DNA of 64,000 nt from Siphlonurus alternatus (Eukaryota > Arthropoda > Insecta > Ephemeroptera > Siphlonuridae). The stretch lies in NCBI GenBank assembly GCA_949825025.1, contig OX463786.1, forward strand, positions 17,121,911 to 17,185,910, read 5' to 3'. Under the pieces are notes generated by a model, which did not search any database, was not told the origin of the DNA, and was given only the letters and a program-made list of their open reading frames with translations. The translations under genes and the position numbers were made by a program. Positions 1 through 14,800 of the stretch are shown in pieces (the first letter of the stretch is position 1; every line of letters begins with the position of its first letter).

Positions 1-1008
1 AATATACAAATTAATACATAATTATAAATACATTGTAACAATATCTATTTTATAATTATTTTCCTTTAAATAATAATATTAAACAATAAACAAAGAAATA
101 CAGTGTTTTAAAACTTATTGACTAGCCAAGTATAATATTATTAAATACAATTAATATTTTTTTTTCATATTATTATTTGGTACCAATTATAATACAGGTA
201 TAATAATGGAAGAACATTGAATTTTTTTTTAATACATTTACTGGCCAAATAAAATAGAGAAAAGTTATTTTGGAAGCTGTACAATAATTAAAGGATAAGT
301 TGCATAATTATATTATGTCAAATTTATTTTTAATTATAATTGAAAATCCTAGAAATATTTTGTCTGTCAAATATATTACTGTAAAATGATTGAGAAAAAA
401 ATTAATACAAATTATCCTTTAATATTTATAATTATCATCTAATTGAATAATTTACAATTTGAATGAAATTTATAAAATAATAATAAAAAAAAATTACACA
501 ATTTTACAAGCATTCTTTCTACACAGTAATTATAAAAACCCCTAAATCCCTTTTAATATTTTATATTTATTAAGTATTAATATTATAGTTTTGGTTTTTT
601 TCATACCGTATGATGTAATCTAGTATCTATAATAATGTCTGACTAGATATTTTTTTTTATCTAAAACATGAGTATATTAAATTTAAGTTCTTATTTTTTG
701 TTCATTTATGTATTAAAAAAAAAAAGAAGATCATAATTAAATTAAAAACTAGATTCTTCCCCCATCCATAAATTTAAAATATGTCTTAAAGGTTGATCTG
801 GCACCAAAAGGCTTGGTACCGGGCTTCAAATTTGAGAGAAGACCTAAAATGACCAAAGCTTGAAAGCCATTGGAGTACTGACATTTTTTAATTGCATAAA
901 TGGATCAAGTTAATTTTTTTTCCAGCTATTTTAGAGACTGGGATTATTATTTTTTACTTTCCGGCAGCACAGTAATATATGTATAACATTTCTGCTTGAT
1001 GTTGTTAA

Positions 1009-1308
1009 GGGTAAGGTAAAGCCACCAATGTTAAAAAAAATCCCTCACACAAAAATTCTGAAAAAAATTTAAAATGTTCTCCTCTACACCCCCTATCAGT
1101 AGCTAAAATATCAGGTATACAAATTCATAACTCAAAAACTAGATTGAATTATAAACTAGAATTATAATTCATAACTCAAAAACTAGATCGAATTTGTATA
1201 CCTGATATTTTAGCTACTGATAGGGGGTGTAGAGGAGAACATTTTAATTTTTTTTTCAGAATTTTTGTGTGAGGGATTTTTTTTAACATTGGTGGCGTTA
1301 CCTTACCC
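1009..1308. mobile_element. 300-bp foldback MITE flanked by TTAA
   Basis: The two halves are near-perfect inverted repeats with arms of about 130-150 bp, starting GGGTAAGGTAA and ending TTACCTTACCC. The element is bracketed by TTAA at 1005-1008 and 1309-1312, the target duplication typical of piggyBac-like transposons. There is no open reading frame, so it is non-autonomous. The piggyBac assignment rests only on TTAA and is an inference. Confidence 0.75.
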
Positions 1309-1383
1309 TTAAACCTAAACTTTCAATCATTTCTTAAAAAAATACTTCCCAGAATCTAAAAGAAATTAACATAATTTTTTTTA

Positions 1384-1522
1384 GGGGCATTCACAAAGCC
1401 TTAAGGCCACATTTAAGGCTCAATAATTTAAGACCAGAAATTTTAGGTCTAAAAAACACGTCTAAAATCAAGCTTTAAATTATCGAGCCTTAAATGTGGC
1501 CGTAAGACTTTGTGAATGCCCC
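1384..1522. mobile_element. 139-bp foldback MITE with GGGGCATTCACAAAG termini
   Basis: The element begins GGGGCATTCACAAAG and ends CTTTGTGAATGCCCC. The arms stay complementary for about 60 bp (AAGGC.CACATTTAAGGCTC against its reverse complement). The same terminal sequence bounds the element at 31471-31632, whose interior differs. No clear target duplication is visible. Confidence 0.7.
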
Positions 1523-2095
1523 TTGTGATGTTCTATCCATTTATACAATAAAAAACCTTCCATTAAATACTAATTCTTATATCCAGACCAACCAACCCTG
1601 GTTTTAAATAAATGTAAAATAATGGAAACAAATGTTATGTACAAAATTAAAAATTATAATACGTAAAAAAGGCAACTGGCCTTATGTCATATAAGAATGA
1701 AATAAGAAATATTAATATTTTTCATTGGACAGATCGATAAAGAAAGAGCATGATGGTGGTGTAGTAAAGCGTTTTTTTTTAAGCCATGATAATTTGTTTA
1801 AAAAATTTGTAAGAAAATAACACTATTTACAACATTTTTTCTTTTTAACAGAAAAAAAGAATTGGTAGACGCATTACTCTTTCAAAACTGACTGTAAGAA
1901 AACATTTGCAGAGAAAAATGAATTAAAATGTTGTGTGTAAAAAAAAAGTTGCAATCATACACCATCCAATTATATATAAACCAATACAGTATTACTTAAT
2001 TTGTTTTAAGAACATGTATGTTTATCATTACCATTAAATACAAAAAGTCTGTAGTGTAACATATATTTAGAGACACTGCTTAACATTTGTGGTCT

Positions 2096-2101
2096 TTTAT
2101 T
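2096..2101 (-). promoter_or_regulatory. candidate neur poly(A) signal
   Basis: AATAAA on the minus strand, about 430 nt past the neur stop. In DNA this AT-rich, chance copies are common, so this is only a candidate. Confidence 0.25.
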
Positions 2102-2531
2102 AAAGCTAGTTGTGGAATTTTTAAGTTTTGGCTGTGAAAAATGTATCACAAGAATACATGAGGCAATTTTAAAATTGAAAAAATAAAAAGTATAAAGTGT
2201 ACTAGAGCATACTGATAATGCTTGAGACTTCAGGATAATTAAGATAATTTAGCTAAACTCAATTCACAAGTTTAAATTTGCGTTTTTTCTGGCAAAAAGT
2301 GCACCTGTAAAATGACAAGCTTAGAGGGTAACAAGTTTCACCTGAGTCAATAAAAGTCACTTGTCAGGTTGATTGATGAGGACACAGATAGCACCTTTTG
2401 TCATACAAACCAATTTTAAAACCAAAAGCACTCATCATGAATTTAAACCAATTTTTTACTGTTGATATCTCAACATCCACAACTAGTCATAATACCCACA
2501 TAATCTATTGACAACATATTGAAGATACCTA

Positions 2532-2801
2532 TCACGATTTGTATGTCCTGATGACATCTCTGATGACGGCACGGCATAGAGGACAATGTCCACCTCCCTT
2601 GCCTCGCCACTGCTGCACGGCACATTCGTAACACATACACATGTGTCCACACATGTACAGTACGGAATCTATGCTGCGCTCGTAACAGATGCTGCATTCA
2701 TTGCCAGATGTTGTACCGTCTCCCCAGCTACCAGAAGTACCGGCGATACCGAGGCCAGCTGCAGAGTCGAGGGTGGAGTAGCGAGTACCGGCAGATACAG
2801 G
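2532..2801 (-). CDS. neur: neur exon 9 (RING finger and stop)
   Basis: Encodes the C-terminal 89 residues. After a Gly/Ser-rich lead comes the C3HC4 RING with spacing C-x2-C-x11-C-x-H-x3-C-x2-C-x12-C-x2-C, including MCGHMCMCYEC and CPLCRAVIRDVIRTYKS. The RING binds the E2 enzyme. The stop is TGA at 2534-2532. Acceptor CTTCACAG. Confidence 0.97.
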   Translation of the reverse strand, partial: PVSAGTRYSTLDSAAGLGIAGTSGSWGDGTTSGNECSICYERSIDSVLYMCGHMCMCYECAVQQWRGKGGGHCPLCRAVIRDVIRTYKS

Positions 2802-5800
2802 CTGTGAAGAGAGAGAGGGGGTTAGTTAACTTTTCAAGAAGGGTTGTTGTTTTGTATAAGTGTAACATGGAACAGAAAGTATGTCGATGGTGCTGTGGTA
2901 ATTCTGATTAACAGCCTTTAGATTGTTCAAAGTGACTTAACAGCAATTGACGCAAAGCTGCCAAAAAAACTAACAGCTTTTATCACCAGGTGGCAAAAAG
3001 AACTAAGAAGAAAATCTGACAATCCTGTAGTTAGATAAAAATGCACTATAACTAAGCGTTGTCAATTTACTTGTTACAGCAAATAAGTATCTTGGATAAA
3101 ATATACTGAAAGAGGAAATAAATTTTTACTAAAAGAGAAAAGAGAAAGGCTCTAACAATAGAGCCAACAATTAACAATTAGTCAGCTAATTGCACTCACC
3201 TCAATGTAGGTATGGCTGTATGTGGACAACAGTGTTCCCGATCCAGAGGGTAGTTGAGCCACGGGGGTGGGGGGTGTGTTGCCACCCGCTGGTGGCTGCT
3301 GGAATCCTCCACAAGGGGGCAGGTTCACAACCAGAGAAGGAGGTTGAGTGCCGATGGGAACCGAGTTCTGTTGTTGCTGCTGTTGTTGTTGTTGTTGCTG
3401 GAGGTGGGAGGCTTCGGCCAGGCGAGCGTTGGAGAGGTTGCTGGCCGCCGCAGAGTCTGGAGAGGGGGAGGTTGGTAGCTGAACACGGAGACGAGGGGGG
3501 GATGAGGGAACTGTGAAAACCAGAGAAATTGAGGTTAGTTGTGGTGAAAAAATAGGCGATTTTTGTTGAAAACTATTGAACTGAATATTTATATTACTGT
3601 GCAGCAGTCAAAATTATACTGATTAGGTGAAATAAGTTATAAATTCAAAATATTAATGTACTCCATGAATAATAATTTACACACCCTGAAAAATTTCCTT
3701 TACCAGATTGCATTGACACAGTGCTTTCTAAAAGAACTTTTCCAAGGCAATCTAAAATTGTATGCAAGGTGTAAAAAGTCTATAATAATAGCTTGTAAAG
3801 ACACCCACCTTGGCTGCCAAGTATTCTGATCCTCTGAGTTGATCCGTAGACATCAAAGAACGCCCAGAGACTCAGAGTCTGGTCTACGTGCATCACGGTG
3901 GTGGGAGGTGCTCCACTGCGACTCAGGGTAAGCTCGCCAGAGGGCAGCAGCGTGAAGGTCAGTTCCTCGCCTCGTTGAGGACAACTGGCCACGTCTTTAC
4001 TGAGGGCCCAGTACTCGGGACGGTCGAGGAGAAGGTCGCTGTCGTCGGGGAGGATGGAGCCTCCCTCGGGCAGGAGTGCGGGGTCGCAGGAGGTCAGACC
4101 GAAGGCCAGGGCACCAACGTACATCGGCTCTGTGGCGAGTACCTGTCGAGAAAGATGGACCGTTAGTCGAGAGATACAGAGATGTGTGTTATTGAAAAAT
4201 AGTCTTGATCTGATGAAATAAGCCACTCTAATAGTGCAGAGGAATTCATTTGTGCTGTCTTCATTTGAATTAATATTTTTTTCAGTTTTGAATGTCTACA
4301 AAATTAACCTAAAGAATATATTTCTTACAAAATAAATGTAACAAAGCCTGTATATCACCATAATACTATTAAAATACTGGTTATTGACTTAAATTAAGAG
4401 CACGAGTCAAAAGAAAGGGTCATACCTGGATGACGATTCTCTCTCCCAGCTGCAGGGGTCTGGCAGTGAAGACGTAGCCATTACAAAACTCTGTGTCAGC
4501 GCGGCTGGCCACACAACGGTCGTAACTCAACCGAATGTTACGGCCACGAGTCCTGAAAACAAAAAACAATATTCGGTTATTGAGAGTTGAGAGACAAAAA
4601 TTGACTTTTTTTATGTCATCAAATACAATTATTCTGGATGAAGCAACTTAAATAATGCAAATAAAGGGCTGAAAACAAGCCAAGTACCAGTGAATTCATG
4701 TATATTATTATGATGGCATCTACACATCTGATCTCAACTTGATAAATATGGTTAAAAATATGATCGTAAGTCGAGATGTAATGCAATATCGGCTTCAGAT
4801 TAGATTATTAGCCAAAAGTTGAGATTGAATAGTTAGACGCATCATGTCTTGTAAAACCATTATTAAAACTCATTATCTCATTTAACTTCAAAGCTCTATA
4901 TTACTACAAGTTAAATCTCTCACCTGTGGAATGGTAGGGGACTGAGCACGGTCTCCGGGGGGCTGGTTCTGTTGTGTGGGGGAGAGTCCTCCCTTGTCTG
5001 GGGGTGAAGGGAGAGTCCACTGAGGGCTGGCAAGATCCTCTCCACGTCTCCAGGGGAGGAGGAGGGGGAGGGCGGTGCGGGGCACGGAGCTACCGGTACT
5101 GGTGAGGAGGAGCTCCCAGGAACCAGGCTGCGGCGAGAGTTGTTCAGCTGCTGGCGAGAGTCTGTGGGAGAGAAGAGGGGGTTAGATGTGGAGCACAGAA
5201 ATGGTATTATTCTACAATTTTTTCCTTGTTTTTCTTTTAAAAGTTCTTGAATTATTTATAAGAATTTACTATAGTATCTTTGGAAAAATTATGCGAAGTG
5301 ACAGAAAAATCATATAATTTCAATTCAAGTTCCTAAACTAAAGAAAGAAGTTTATTCTTTTTAAATTCCATTTCAAAAATTCAACAGATTAGTATGTTTT
5401 TTTAACAATACTCACGATATACAAGCTTGAATAAACAGTAAAAAATATTTATATTTTTCCTAATCATCAAAGTCAATTAGTACTATCCTCAACGTCCCCA
5501 TAACAGCTAAACCCCATACTTATTTAACTATAAAATATAATGATACATGTTTAAAGCCACTCAAGTTAAACTGACTCATCACCTCAAGCTCTCTCTTCCC
5601 TCTTGACCCAACTCACCAATCAGTTCGATGGCGGTGCAGTTTCCGTAAAGGTCCAGCAACGCCCACAGAGGTCCTCTGGTCTCCACGCCACTGAAGAAGA
5701 CTCCCTTCTCTTCTCCGTTCACTCCGAAGTGGACGTCTCCGGCAGCGGTCACATAGAAGAACAAGATGGCGCCGCGGGTAGCAAACCGTTCGGCCAGAGC

Positions 5801-8800
5801 TTTTGCCCAGTAGCCAGTCTTGTTGGTAAGATCTGTGGAAATAAGAGAAAGAAATTTTATAAAGGATCACAATTAAGATGAAATAGTTGCAAATTATGAG
5901 AGAAGAAATATCTATCTATTAGCTTACTAGAAATAGATGGCTAAAATATTCAAATCAAATTAAATATAAGAAGATTGCAAGTTATGTTATATCTGCAAAT
6001 AATTTGGATTTTTTTGATCAATTTATGAAGCTATTACTGTATTTCTGAAAATATACATTAAATAATCATCAAGCAGGTTTATTTGATTTTTTTTTTTTAA
6101 TTAAAATATTAAGCTACTACGATTACATTTTGAAATAATCAGAATAAACTTTTGAATAAATGAATAAGCAATTGCAACAAAACTACTTGAAACAATAAAA
6201 AAAAAAAGTCATTATGTTTCAACTTACCAGGGCAAGCGTATTTTGGAAGTCCATTTCTCAGAGTGCTGGGATCATTTGCCGTAAACCCGAATCTAACCAC
6301 GCCACTCCAATTGTTAGAAACCTCAATGAACTTAACGCAAACCTGAACACACAGAAAATACACATGGATTAAATCACTGAAGTGAAGAAACTAACTAGTT
6401 GGATGGGTGACCAACCGTTAATTTTTGTAATGTCATTGTTTTGTTTTTTTTATATGAACTACGTTAAAAAAAATCAATTAAGTCATTTTTTTTTTTAAAC
6501 AAAGTAAAGGATGTTATTTAAGACAATGAAATTTTGCAACAATAGAATAAAAAAAAATACTTGTAGAGGAAGGATGTGGTTTGGTTAATTGAATAAGAAA
6601 ATTGTGAATGAAGAATTTTTGTTAACAACCTTGATGTTCAAATAGGATGAAAATTGTTAATGAAAAATTAATTTAATATTATTTCCAAAGAATTTAAAGG
6701 TCATTTAAAAAATAATAATAGAGAAATTTTATTAAAAAATAGGTTGGTAAAAAAAAAAGAGAACAAAGAATAGACACCACTCCCTCTTTTTTAGTAGGTT
6801 TGAAATCTAAGAATAGGCGTGGCATTTAACTTTACTCGAGTTTAAATTTGATCCCTCACATTACAAGTCTGATAACTAAATAAGAATGTTATAGGAATAT
6901 CAACCTTAATTACTATAAGAATCATTATGACATGATTTTTTTTGTAGTTATCTGACTTGCATTCTGAGGAAATGATTTAATGATTATCTAGATGTAGCAA
7001 GTGTAGCAACACATTGCAATGAAATTAGGGTAGATTTTTAGGATTATAGTAATTCAGAATTTGTAGAAGGAAGTCATAGGAAGTTCAGTAGCCAGTTCGA
7101 TGAACTCCTTTTGATGAGCTGGTTCCATTGAACTGGCTACTGAACCTTCTGCGATGACTTCCACGGGAAACAAACTCTAAATTCGGACGCACCTTCTCAT
7201 TGATCTTGACAGGCCTGCTGGAGAAAGTAACTCCCTTGCAGAAACTCTCTGCCCTGCGTGCCACGGCCCCGTCGCGGGACAGCGTGATGTTGTCGCCGTG
7301 CACCGAGTGGAAGCCCAGAGGCGGCAGGTTGTTGGTGGCGGGGCAGCCGGTCGAGCGAGGGGCTGTAACATAACAAGATCTGGTTAGAACTGGGGGGCGT
7401 GGTGAAGGTGTTGAAATATTAATGATGTTTGATCAACTGGAGTCTGTTAAAAGTGTTATATGGATTTGAAGTATATATATCATGGCAAAACATGATAACT
7501 AAAAATGTAAAATACATAGTATTTTGGACTGCTGTATAAAACTTGGCATAAAAAACATACATTTTTGCATCATACATTGTGTAAATTGTAGAAAGACCAT
7601 GTAAATGTGACAACAATATCGTTGAACATGATCTAGCAAAGATAAATTATATCATAGCTTTCAAACATCCTGCTCATGAACTTTTCAATGTGTATTACAT
7701 GCTGTGGACAACGCCGGCTGGAGTATGAATACAAAAAATATTAAATTCGACCCCTCCCACTTCCTCCTTTCAATGATGTTGTTAATATAATTTTGAGCTA
7801 CACTTCAAAGCATGCACTTACGTCTTAAAAAAATAATGTCCATGGTTTTCAAATTAATAACATATCCTATTATTTTTAATATTGATAATATTTTGATTCA
7901 TCGAAGCCTTTTAATTACCGGAACGCACTTCCGGTCAAACAATAACAAACACAAAAGTCACGATTATTGTCAAATGACATCTAACCTCTACCATTATTTT
8001 TATTATTTTTATTGTTTTTCCTACTTTGTTTTTCTCTCTTTGATTGTTGTAATTGCAGAAGTAATGGCATTTTTTATCAAGTAATGAAACGGGCCAGACA
8101 CGAGAAAACCACGAGGACAATGGCAGCTGACTTATCGCGGGAAAGATCAGCTGATTTTTTTAACCCTTCATGTTTTTTTGTTTTGTTTTTTTTTTCTACC
8201 CGCGATACATCAAACATAAAAAAAGTAATGACACTTTTGACATTTCATATTTTATATAGCTTATCTGATTCAATGACAAAATTAACATAGATATTTAGAT
8301 AATTTTACTAAAAAAATTAGGTTAATTTATTTTACCATAATATATATATTAATTAATTATAAATTAATTATTAATTTTATAGTTAGGAGGAGATATGAGT
8401 CGGAAGAAATAATGAAATTATATAAAAAATAATTACTTCCTAAATAATAAAACAATTTTATTCTTTAATTACTAAAATGTACTTTCACGGTACATTTCGT
8501 AAAGGAAATAATATCATGAAAATTTATTACATAGACATCATAAAAACATTAGCTCGTCCGAACGTACTTTATCAAAATAAAAAGTATGCCCTCACTAAAT
8601 TTTGCCAGACATAATATACTATTCAAAATTATATATCTCTTTTTACGGAAGCTATACACGCTATATTAAGAGCATACTTTTATGACAGATATATTACATC
8701 ACCCTAGCAACCGATTTCTCGTTATTCCGTTGCTATGGAAACAGACACATATTACAAAAGCAAATAAAAAAGTCATGGAGACCGTTTGTACAGTATAATA

Positions 8801-11800
8801 AAATGGTACATTATATGAAAATTGTAAATTATCATGGTGTCAAACGCTTTACTTAATTAATTATGAGGCTAATTATATAAATATAAATTATATTGTTTGT
8901 ATTAATAAAATAACTGTAAGATGTAAATTAATAATTTGTGTAATCGATTTTAAGGATATTTCGTAAATTTAAAGACATTATTTCTTTATAATATATACTT
9001 GAACATGGTAAATTGTTTATTTTACAACGGAGAAATCAAAGAAATCAAGATTTCATAATTGCACCATCGGTACAAAAATAAGTCTGCTGTTCTCCACATA
9101 ATCCATATTCTTATTTTGAGCTATAATATTCCAGGCTATAATTAGCTAGAGATCTAAGTGAATTTAAATATAATATAATTATTATATTTTTCACAATATA
9201 CCTATAGCTGTTCGTATAGATTGATACTGTGCACTCAGTTTCCTTATGGACTTAGCCATAAGGTCGAGTGAATGTAGAAAGAGTGACAGGATTTACGAAT
9301 AAAAAAAAGTACTTTTATATAAGCTTCAACTCAGCTGTTATTAGTCTCTAAATAACATTCCACGCATATAAATTGGATTAAGAGTTTACTCCCCTCTTTT
9401 TAAAAAGCTTTTGCAGACAGGAAGGAAAGGGGTGACAAGGTATGTCAGCATGAGGATATGTTATAGTGGGGAGGTATTACATCAAGCATCAAGCAGGCGG
9501 GGCGGATATGGGCGGAGGTGGTTTTGAAATGACAAAGAAAACGCACTAGAGCTTGCATTGACGGCTTCAGGTGAAATCTGAGCCGTGACCAGATCTGAGA
9601 TATCGTCATAAGGTTTATTTTAATATCAAATTATATAATGTAATAGTCTTTATTGTTTTTTCATTGATGTTAGTGATATATTTTTTTTAAAGTAATAATT
9701 TTTTAAGGTTATACTATATTAAAGTATGTTTAAATAATTATATATATACGTATAGTAATTTACACAAGAAACGGAAATGGTTACTCCCCCCACCCCCCCC
9801 ACCCCAAAAAAAGTATAAGGAACTGGTAGAAAATCATGTTTTTTTATGCAAAATATTGTACAATGTAATGTATATTATAATATTATTAATATTTGTTATT
9901 ATTAAAAATTCAAATGAAAAAAAGGTAAAAAAAGAAAAAATCAAAATCCGAAGTATTACGAAGTCAAATCGGCCAAAAGCGCGCTACAACGACTATGATA
10001 TTTTCAATAATGGTATGAAAATATTAAAATTCATCCCTTATGCCCTCTTGTATAACGCAGAAAAGGATCATAAGCAGTTAATAATGTAATATATTATGAA
10101 GAGAAATAATTAATTGCAATAATTTAAAACCTACGTCGTGTGTTTTTTTACCTTTAATTAACTATATTAGGTCTGTTCGTAAACCTACACAGACATATTA
10201 TAATAACACAGTAAACTAATTTTTGTATATATTTTATATTTATTTATATTACACATTCCAATACCAACTCTTTTAAATTAAATATTTTTGTATCTCAATA
10301 TTTCTTTGTAACGCTATTTTTTAAACAAAAAAATCGTTGGTTCCCGGATATAACAAAGTTTATAATAAGGTAAGGGTGCATGTCTACTTATAATACCAAG
10401 GTTTATAAATTCACGTCCGGTGTAGACACGTGTCTAGCGTGACGTGTCTCCCCCCCCCCTCATTGACATGTGCATAACACGTGCTCAAGTATAGACCTAA
10501 CACATCGTGGGGGGGAAGAGTGTGGGGGGTGTAATTTGGTGGTGGTATTTTTATATTTGAAAGATAAGAATAAAAAAACACTTAAAAAAGTTTAAATTTA
10601 TCAAATGTATTTTTAGATTTCATGCAACGTTTCGTGCATGAAGTTAAATGATTAACCTTATATATAAAAATTTATTGTGTATTGTAAAAAATTGTTTTTA
10701 TAAATGTCAAATTTAATTATCACGGTAGAAATATTGATTTTTGTTGTTATTATTTATAGATGTAATTTTAAAAGTATAGAGAACACATTCTACGTCACTT
10801 CAGAATTATTATTATTTTTTCCGATAGACAACATGCATGCAGTTACATTGTATATTCAGAATTTAGATACTCTAATACGTAAAGCCTGAATTTTCATGGC
10901 ATTTAAAACCTCGGAGTACTTACTGAGTAATTGAATTCTGTATCAACGATCATAAATTAATAAAATTATATATATTAGTCGTCTGACAGTGTGTTTGGGT
11001 TAATATCCATGACCAATGTAATTTACTTTGGGCAAAATAATACATAATATATTGTATAATAATATAGACATTTATTATGTATTAATTTTATACATCAGGC
11101 AATTAATTTGTGAATATATATAAGGTGATTTTATATTCTGTAATTTTCCCTCTATACATTAGCAGTTAAAAAAGAGGGTATCAGGAAAAAGGCCGGAGCT
11201 TATTATACACCGTTATAAGGGTCCAAGAGTGCCCAGAAATCCTTATAGGATCAAAGGATAGCGAGTAGGATCTGAATTATCCATGCAGTTAACATTAATT
11301 TTTACTTATACCTGGTTAATTTATAAGACAACAATTACCTTTTAATTTACAAATTTGTAAACAAAAACTAGGAATTATAATATTTTCATATTTATCACTA
11401 CATAAAATCATACTTTAATCACACTATACACACATCCTGCTGGGTTGGACCCAAAGTGTTAATAAACGAAAACCTTTCCCAAATTCTTGCCACCAATGAC
11501 GCGATCAACAAACAAATGACGTCACACAAACTGGTTTGTCAAAATTTAGTGATAAATAATACTGGTTAGCATATAGCGAAGATCCGGAACCATTCGCATG
11601 ACCTTGTCTGATAATACAAACAAATGATAATTCATAAAGAGTAATGAGCATAATATAACAATTGTACTGTACAGTGTTTTTATGTTATTATTTTAAGTTG
11701 AATTGTGTATTATGTTTAAGTTAAGAATTATGCGAGTTATATAATTTATAATGCATAACAATTTACATGCTGTATCATGTCTCTTTGTAAATTAAAAAAA

Positions 11801-14800
11801 TTGATTCATGGATCAAGAATCATATAAAAATTAAAGGTAATGATCAAAATAATGTTTGAAAATTAAATATATTACAGTAATTTAAAAAATTATATCAAAT
11901 TGCAAATATATTTACTAATTTGGCATTGAAAATAATGAATTCAAAATAAATATTTGTAATTGCATAAATTATTATAAACAATATTTTAACATACTTAAGT
12001 TTGTAAGGAAAGACAATGAATAACCCTTAGTCTTATTTTAGTTTTTTTTTAGCACGTGCATGCATGGATCTTTGAAAAATATAATGTTTTCAAATAAAAT
12101 AAGAATATAACCAGTTTAATTAATAAAATATGCTAATTAATAAGCTTCTTTTTTTTAACAATATTGGTCAAATCATGTTATAAAAAAAAAATGTTAAATA
12201 AAAATTTAGGACAATCATTTACAAAACATTCTTTATAGTCTAAACAAAATTATATAAAATGCAATCCATATCACAAAAATTATCAAAAATATTCTTAAAA
12301 AAAAAAATAAAAATGTTACCTTTACAATCACTATGACGAAAATCAATAAATATTCTTTCTAACATTTTTATTTTTGATATAAAATATATTATTAGAAAAT
12401 CACACAGCTCACTATTAAGAAGTTGCTTGTAAACTTCCCCAAAGCATACTGAGACCTCCTCCCTATACTAACCAAAAGGCTTCACAATACAAGCATGGTA
12501 AGATCGGCGCTCAAATACCTTGGGATGACGTCACTATTAATGACGTCATCCACAGGTAAGGAAACTTGTTCGTACAAAAAAAAATATTATTTAGCCTTTA
12601 GCTATAATTTACACTATAACCGGTCGTTAATAAAAAAAAAATAAAATATTTATCAAGGATACATTAAAAATTTAATGCATTTTCATAGAAGCTTAATATA
12701 TCGATATTATAAGGTCATTTTTAACGCATGAATGCATTTTTATTATCAAGTTATCATTGAAAATTATTATAATTTTTATATTTATTATTTTTCTGTGGGC
12801 ATGGAACGTGAATCATTACACTTTCATGCAGCAAGAGGTCGTAAAGTTTGTGCTGTTATAGGTTTTCTACACACTATCTACCTTATGTCCAAGTGCATAA
12901 GGAAATATAGAGGGCAGAAAATCTAAAAAGGGGTTATACGAAAATACCTATTAATTGGGCGCAACATGCTCAGAAATTTTAATTCATATTACTGTTATAA
13001 AATATTTTATTATAAAATTATAAAAACAGAATTTTATCATACAAAATAGATTAAAATGGTCGTCTCTGCGCCACTCTATGCTAATTAATAAAGAAATATG
13101 CATGGTATCGAATGATTTTATGCATGTTAAAAATACATTAAATATTTTCATTTAATTCACATTATTGTACTTTAACAATAGATTATACTGTATGTAATTG
13201 TTTCTGCAATGAATATGCTGAATTCTAAAGCCACAAAGATTACTTTTATCAATAATGTACACCACAAACTATGCAAAATCACTTTACCACGCAGCATGAA
13301 TGAAAAAGAGTAAATTTTTTGAGTAAGTATTTGAGTATCTTCTGGGAAGATATTTTTTTACCGACAGACGAGTTATATACAAAAAGTGACGGATATGGAA
13401 GGGGGGAAGGTGGGAAGTTACCGTGAGATTTTCCCACCATACTCTGAGGAACGTTTCTTTTATTGCTGCAGTACAGTCCATGTAACTTTAAAGTCCCCCT
13501 TTGTACAAGATTTACTATTGTATTTTTAAAACCATGGAGTTAAAAAGAGTTAAAATTTTTCATTTTGCATTAAGATGCCACAAATATATCCCAAATTATC
13601 GACTTTCCAACTCAAGCAAACTCATAAAAAATAAATTAAAGTTTTGTCAACTTTTTTGGATATTGTATTTCAAATCAAAGTATTTCTATAAAAAAGATTG
13701 TAAGTTTTCCTATTTTGATATATGTACCCAAATGTGTTTTACTGTTTTTGGGGCTCCAATTTTGTGATTATAAAAATATTAGTTTATACTAACATTAGAT
13801 TGATTTACAGTCTATGTACTTTTGTAAATTTGCATATCGATTGTTGATTTTTTTGTTTAAAAAGATCGAGAGTTTCAAATTTTAAATATTACGTCTTGAA
13901 TTCAGTATAGAAATAGGGAATTTTAATACAATCTTACTGTATTTGTGTACTTATATTCCCCTCACGTCTTTATGAAGTAATATCTTATGACTGTATGGTA
14001 TGTACTACTGTAATATATACGACCTCATGGCACATGAATTTATTTTACGTGTGCAATCTCATAAGATTTTCATCTATAATATGGAATTTATATACGTGAA
14101 CGGTTATATTCTGCTCTATTTATTTTTTTTTACAGATAGCAATATATATAAGAATAAATAAAAACTTTTTTTACAAAATAAACTAACATGTTTAAAAAAA
14201 CGGAAAAGAGATACGAAATAATTTTTATCATGCATTAAACAAATAATCACGCACTATCTCTCACAAACGGGGGAACCTTATTTTTCCACCAGAAGTCAAC
14301 CAAATTGTTGAGTATTGGTCACAGTTGATATATTAGAATTTTTCCAATTCTTCATGAAACTGATAGGATTTTTGTGGGCTCCACTCTCTATATTATTATC
14401 TAGTTCAGTGGCTCCACTCCATCATTTTTTTGCCTTGGTAATTGAGGAAATAATGGAAACCTCAGTCAGGATGGTCGTCACTTAATTGAGGATGCTATCA
14501 ATCACCTTCTGGGATGATTTTATCTACCATTATGTATATCAGTTCCTGCGGTGCCTGGGATCGAACTCAGCAACTCAGGACCATAATTCGAATCGGATGT
14601 GCAAACCAGAAACTTTTACAATTCGAAACACTTGTATAATAAAATGTGTACATTGTATGATGAAAATTCGGCTATAATACAAATACCTTTGCTTTATATA
14701 TTTAACTTCAATTAAACAAAACAATTTTAAGGTTGTAGGTCATAAAACATAGAATACAAAACACGAATATATCTTTTTGTTTAAATATACTTTAACTTAA

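Larger units (their letters stand above)
1..2531. other. 3' flank of neur: AT-rich, two MITEs, no other gene
   Basis: This stretch lies downstream of the neur stop codon (the gene runs on the minus strand) and must include its 3'UTR. It is very AT-rich, with many A and T runs. It contains two foldback elements (annotated separately) and no reading frame that looks coding. Where the transcript ends cannot be read with certainty. Confidence 0.5.

Noticed and set aside
7085..7162. Resemblance of the hairpin loop (TTTTGATGAGC) to the end of the invertebrate miR-2 family
   Set aside because: The miR-2 seed is absent and the similarity falls in the loop. I do not call a miRNA gene.
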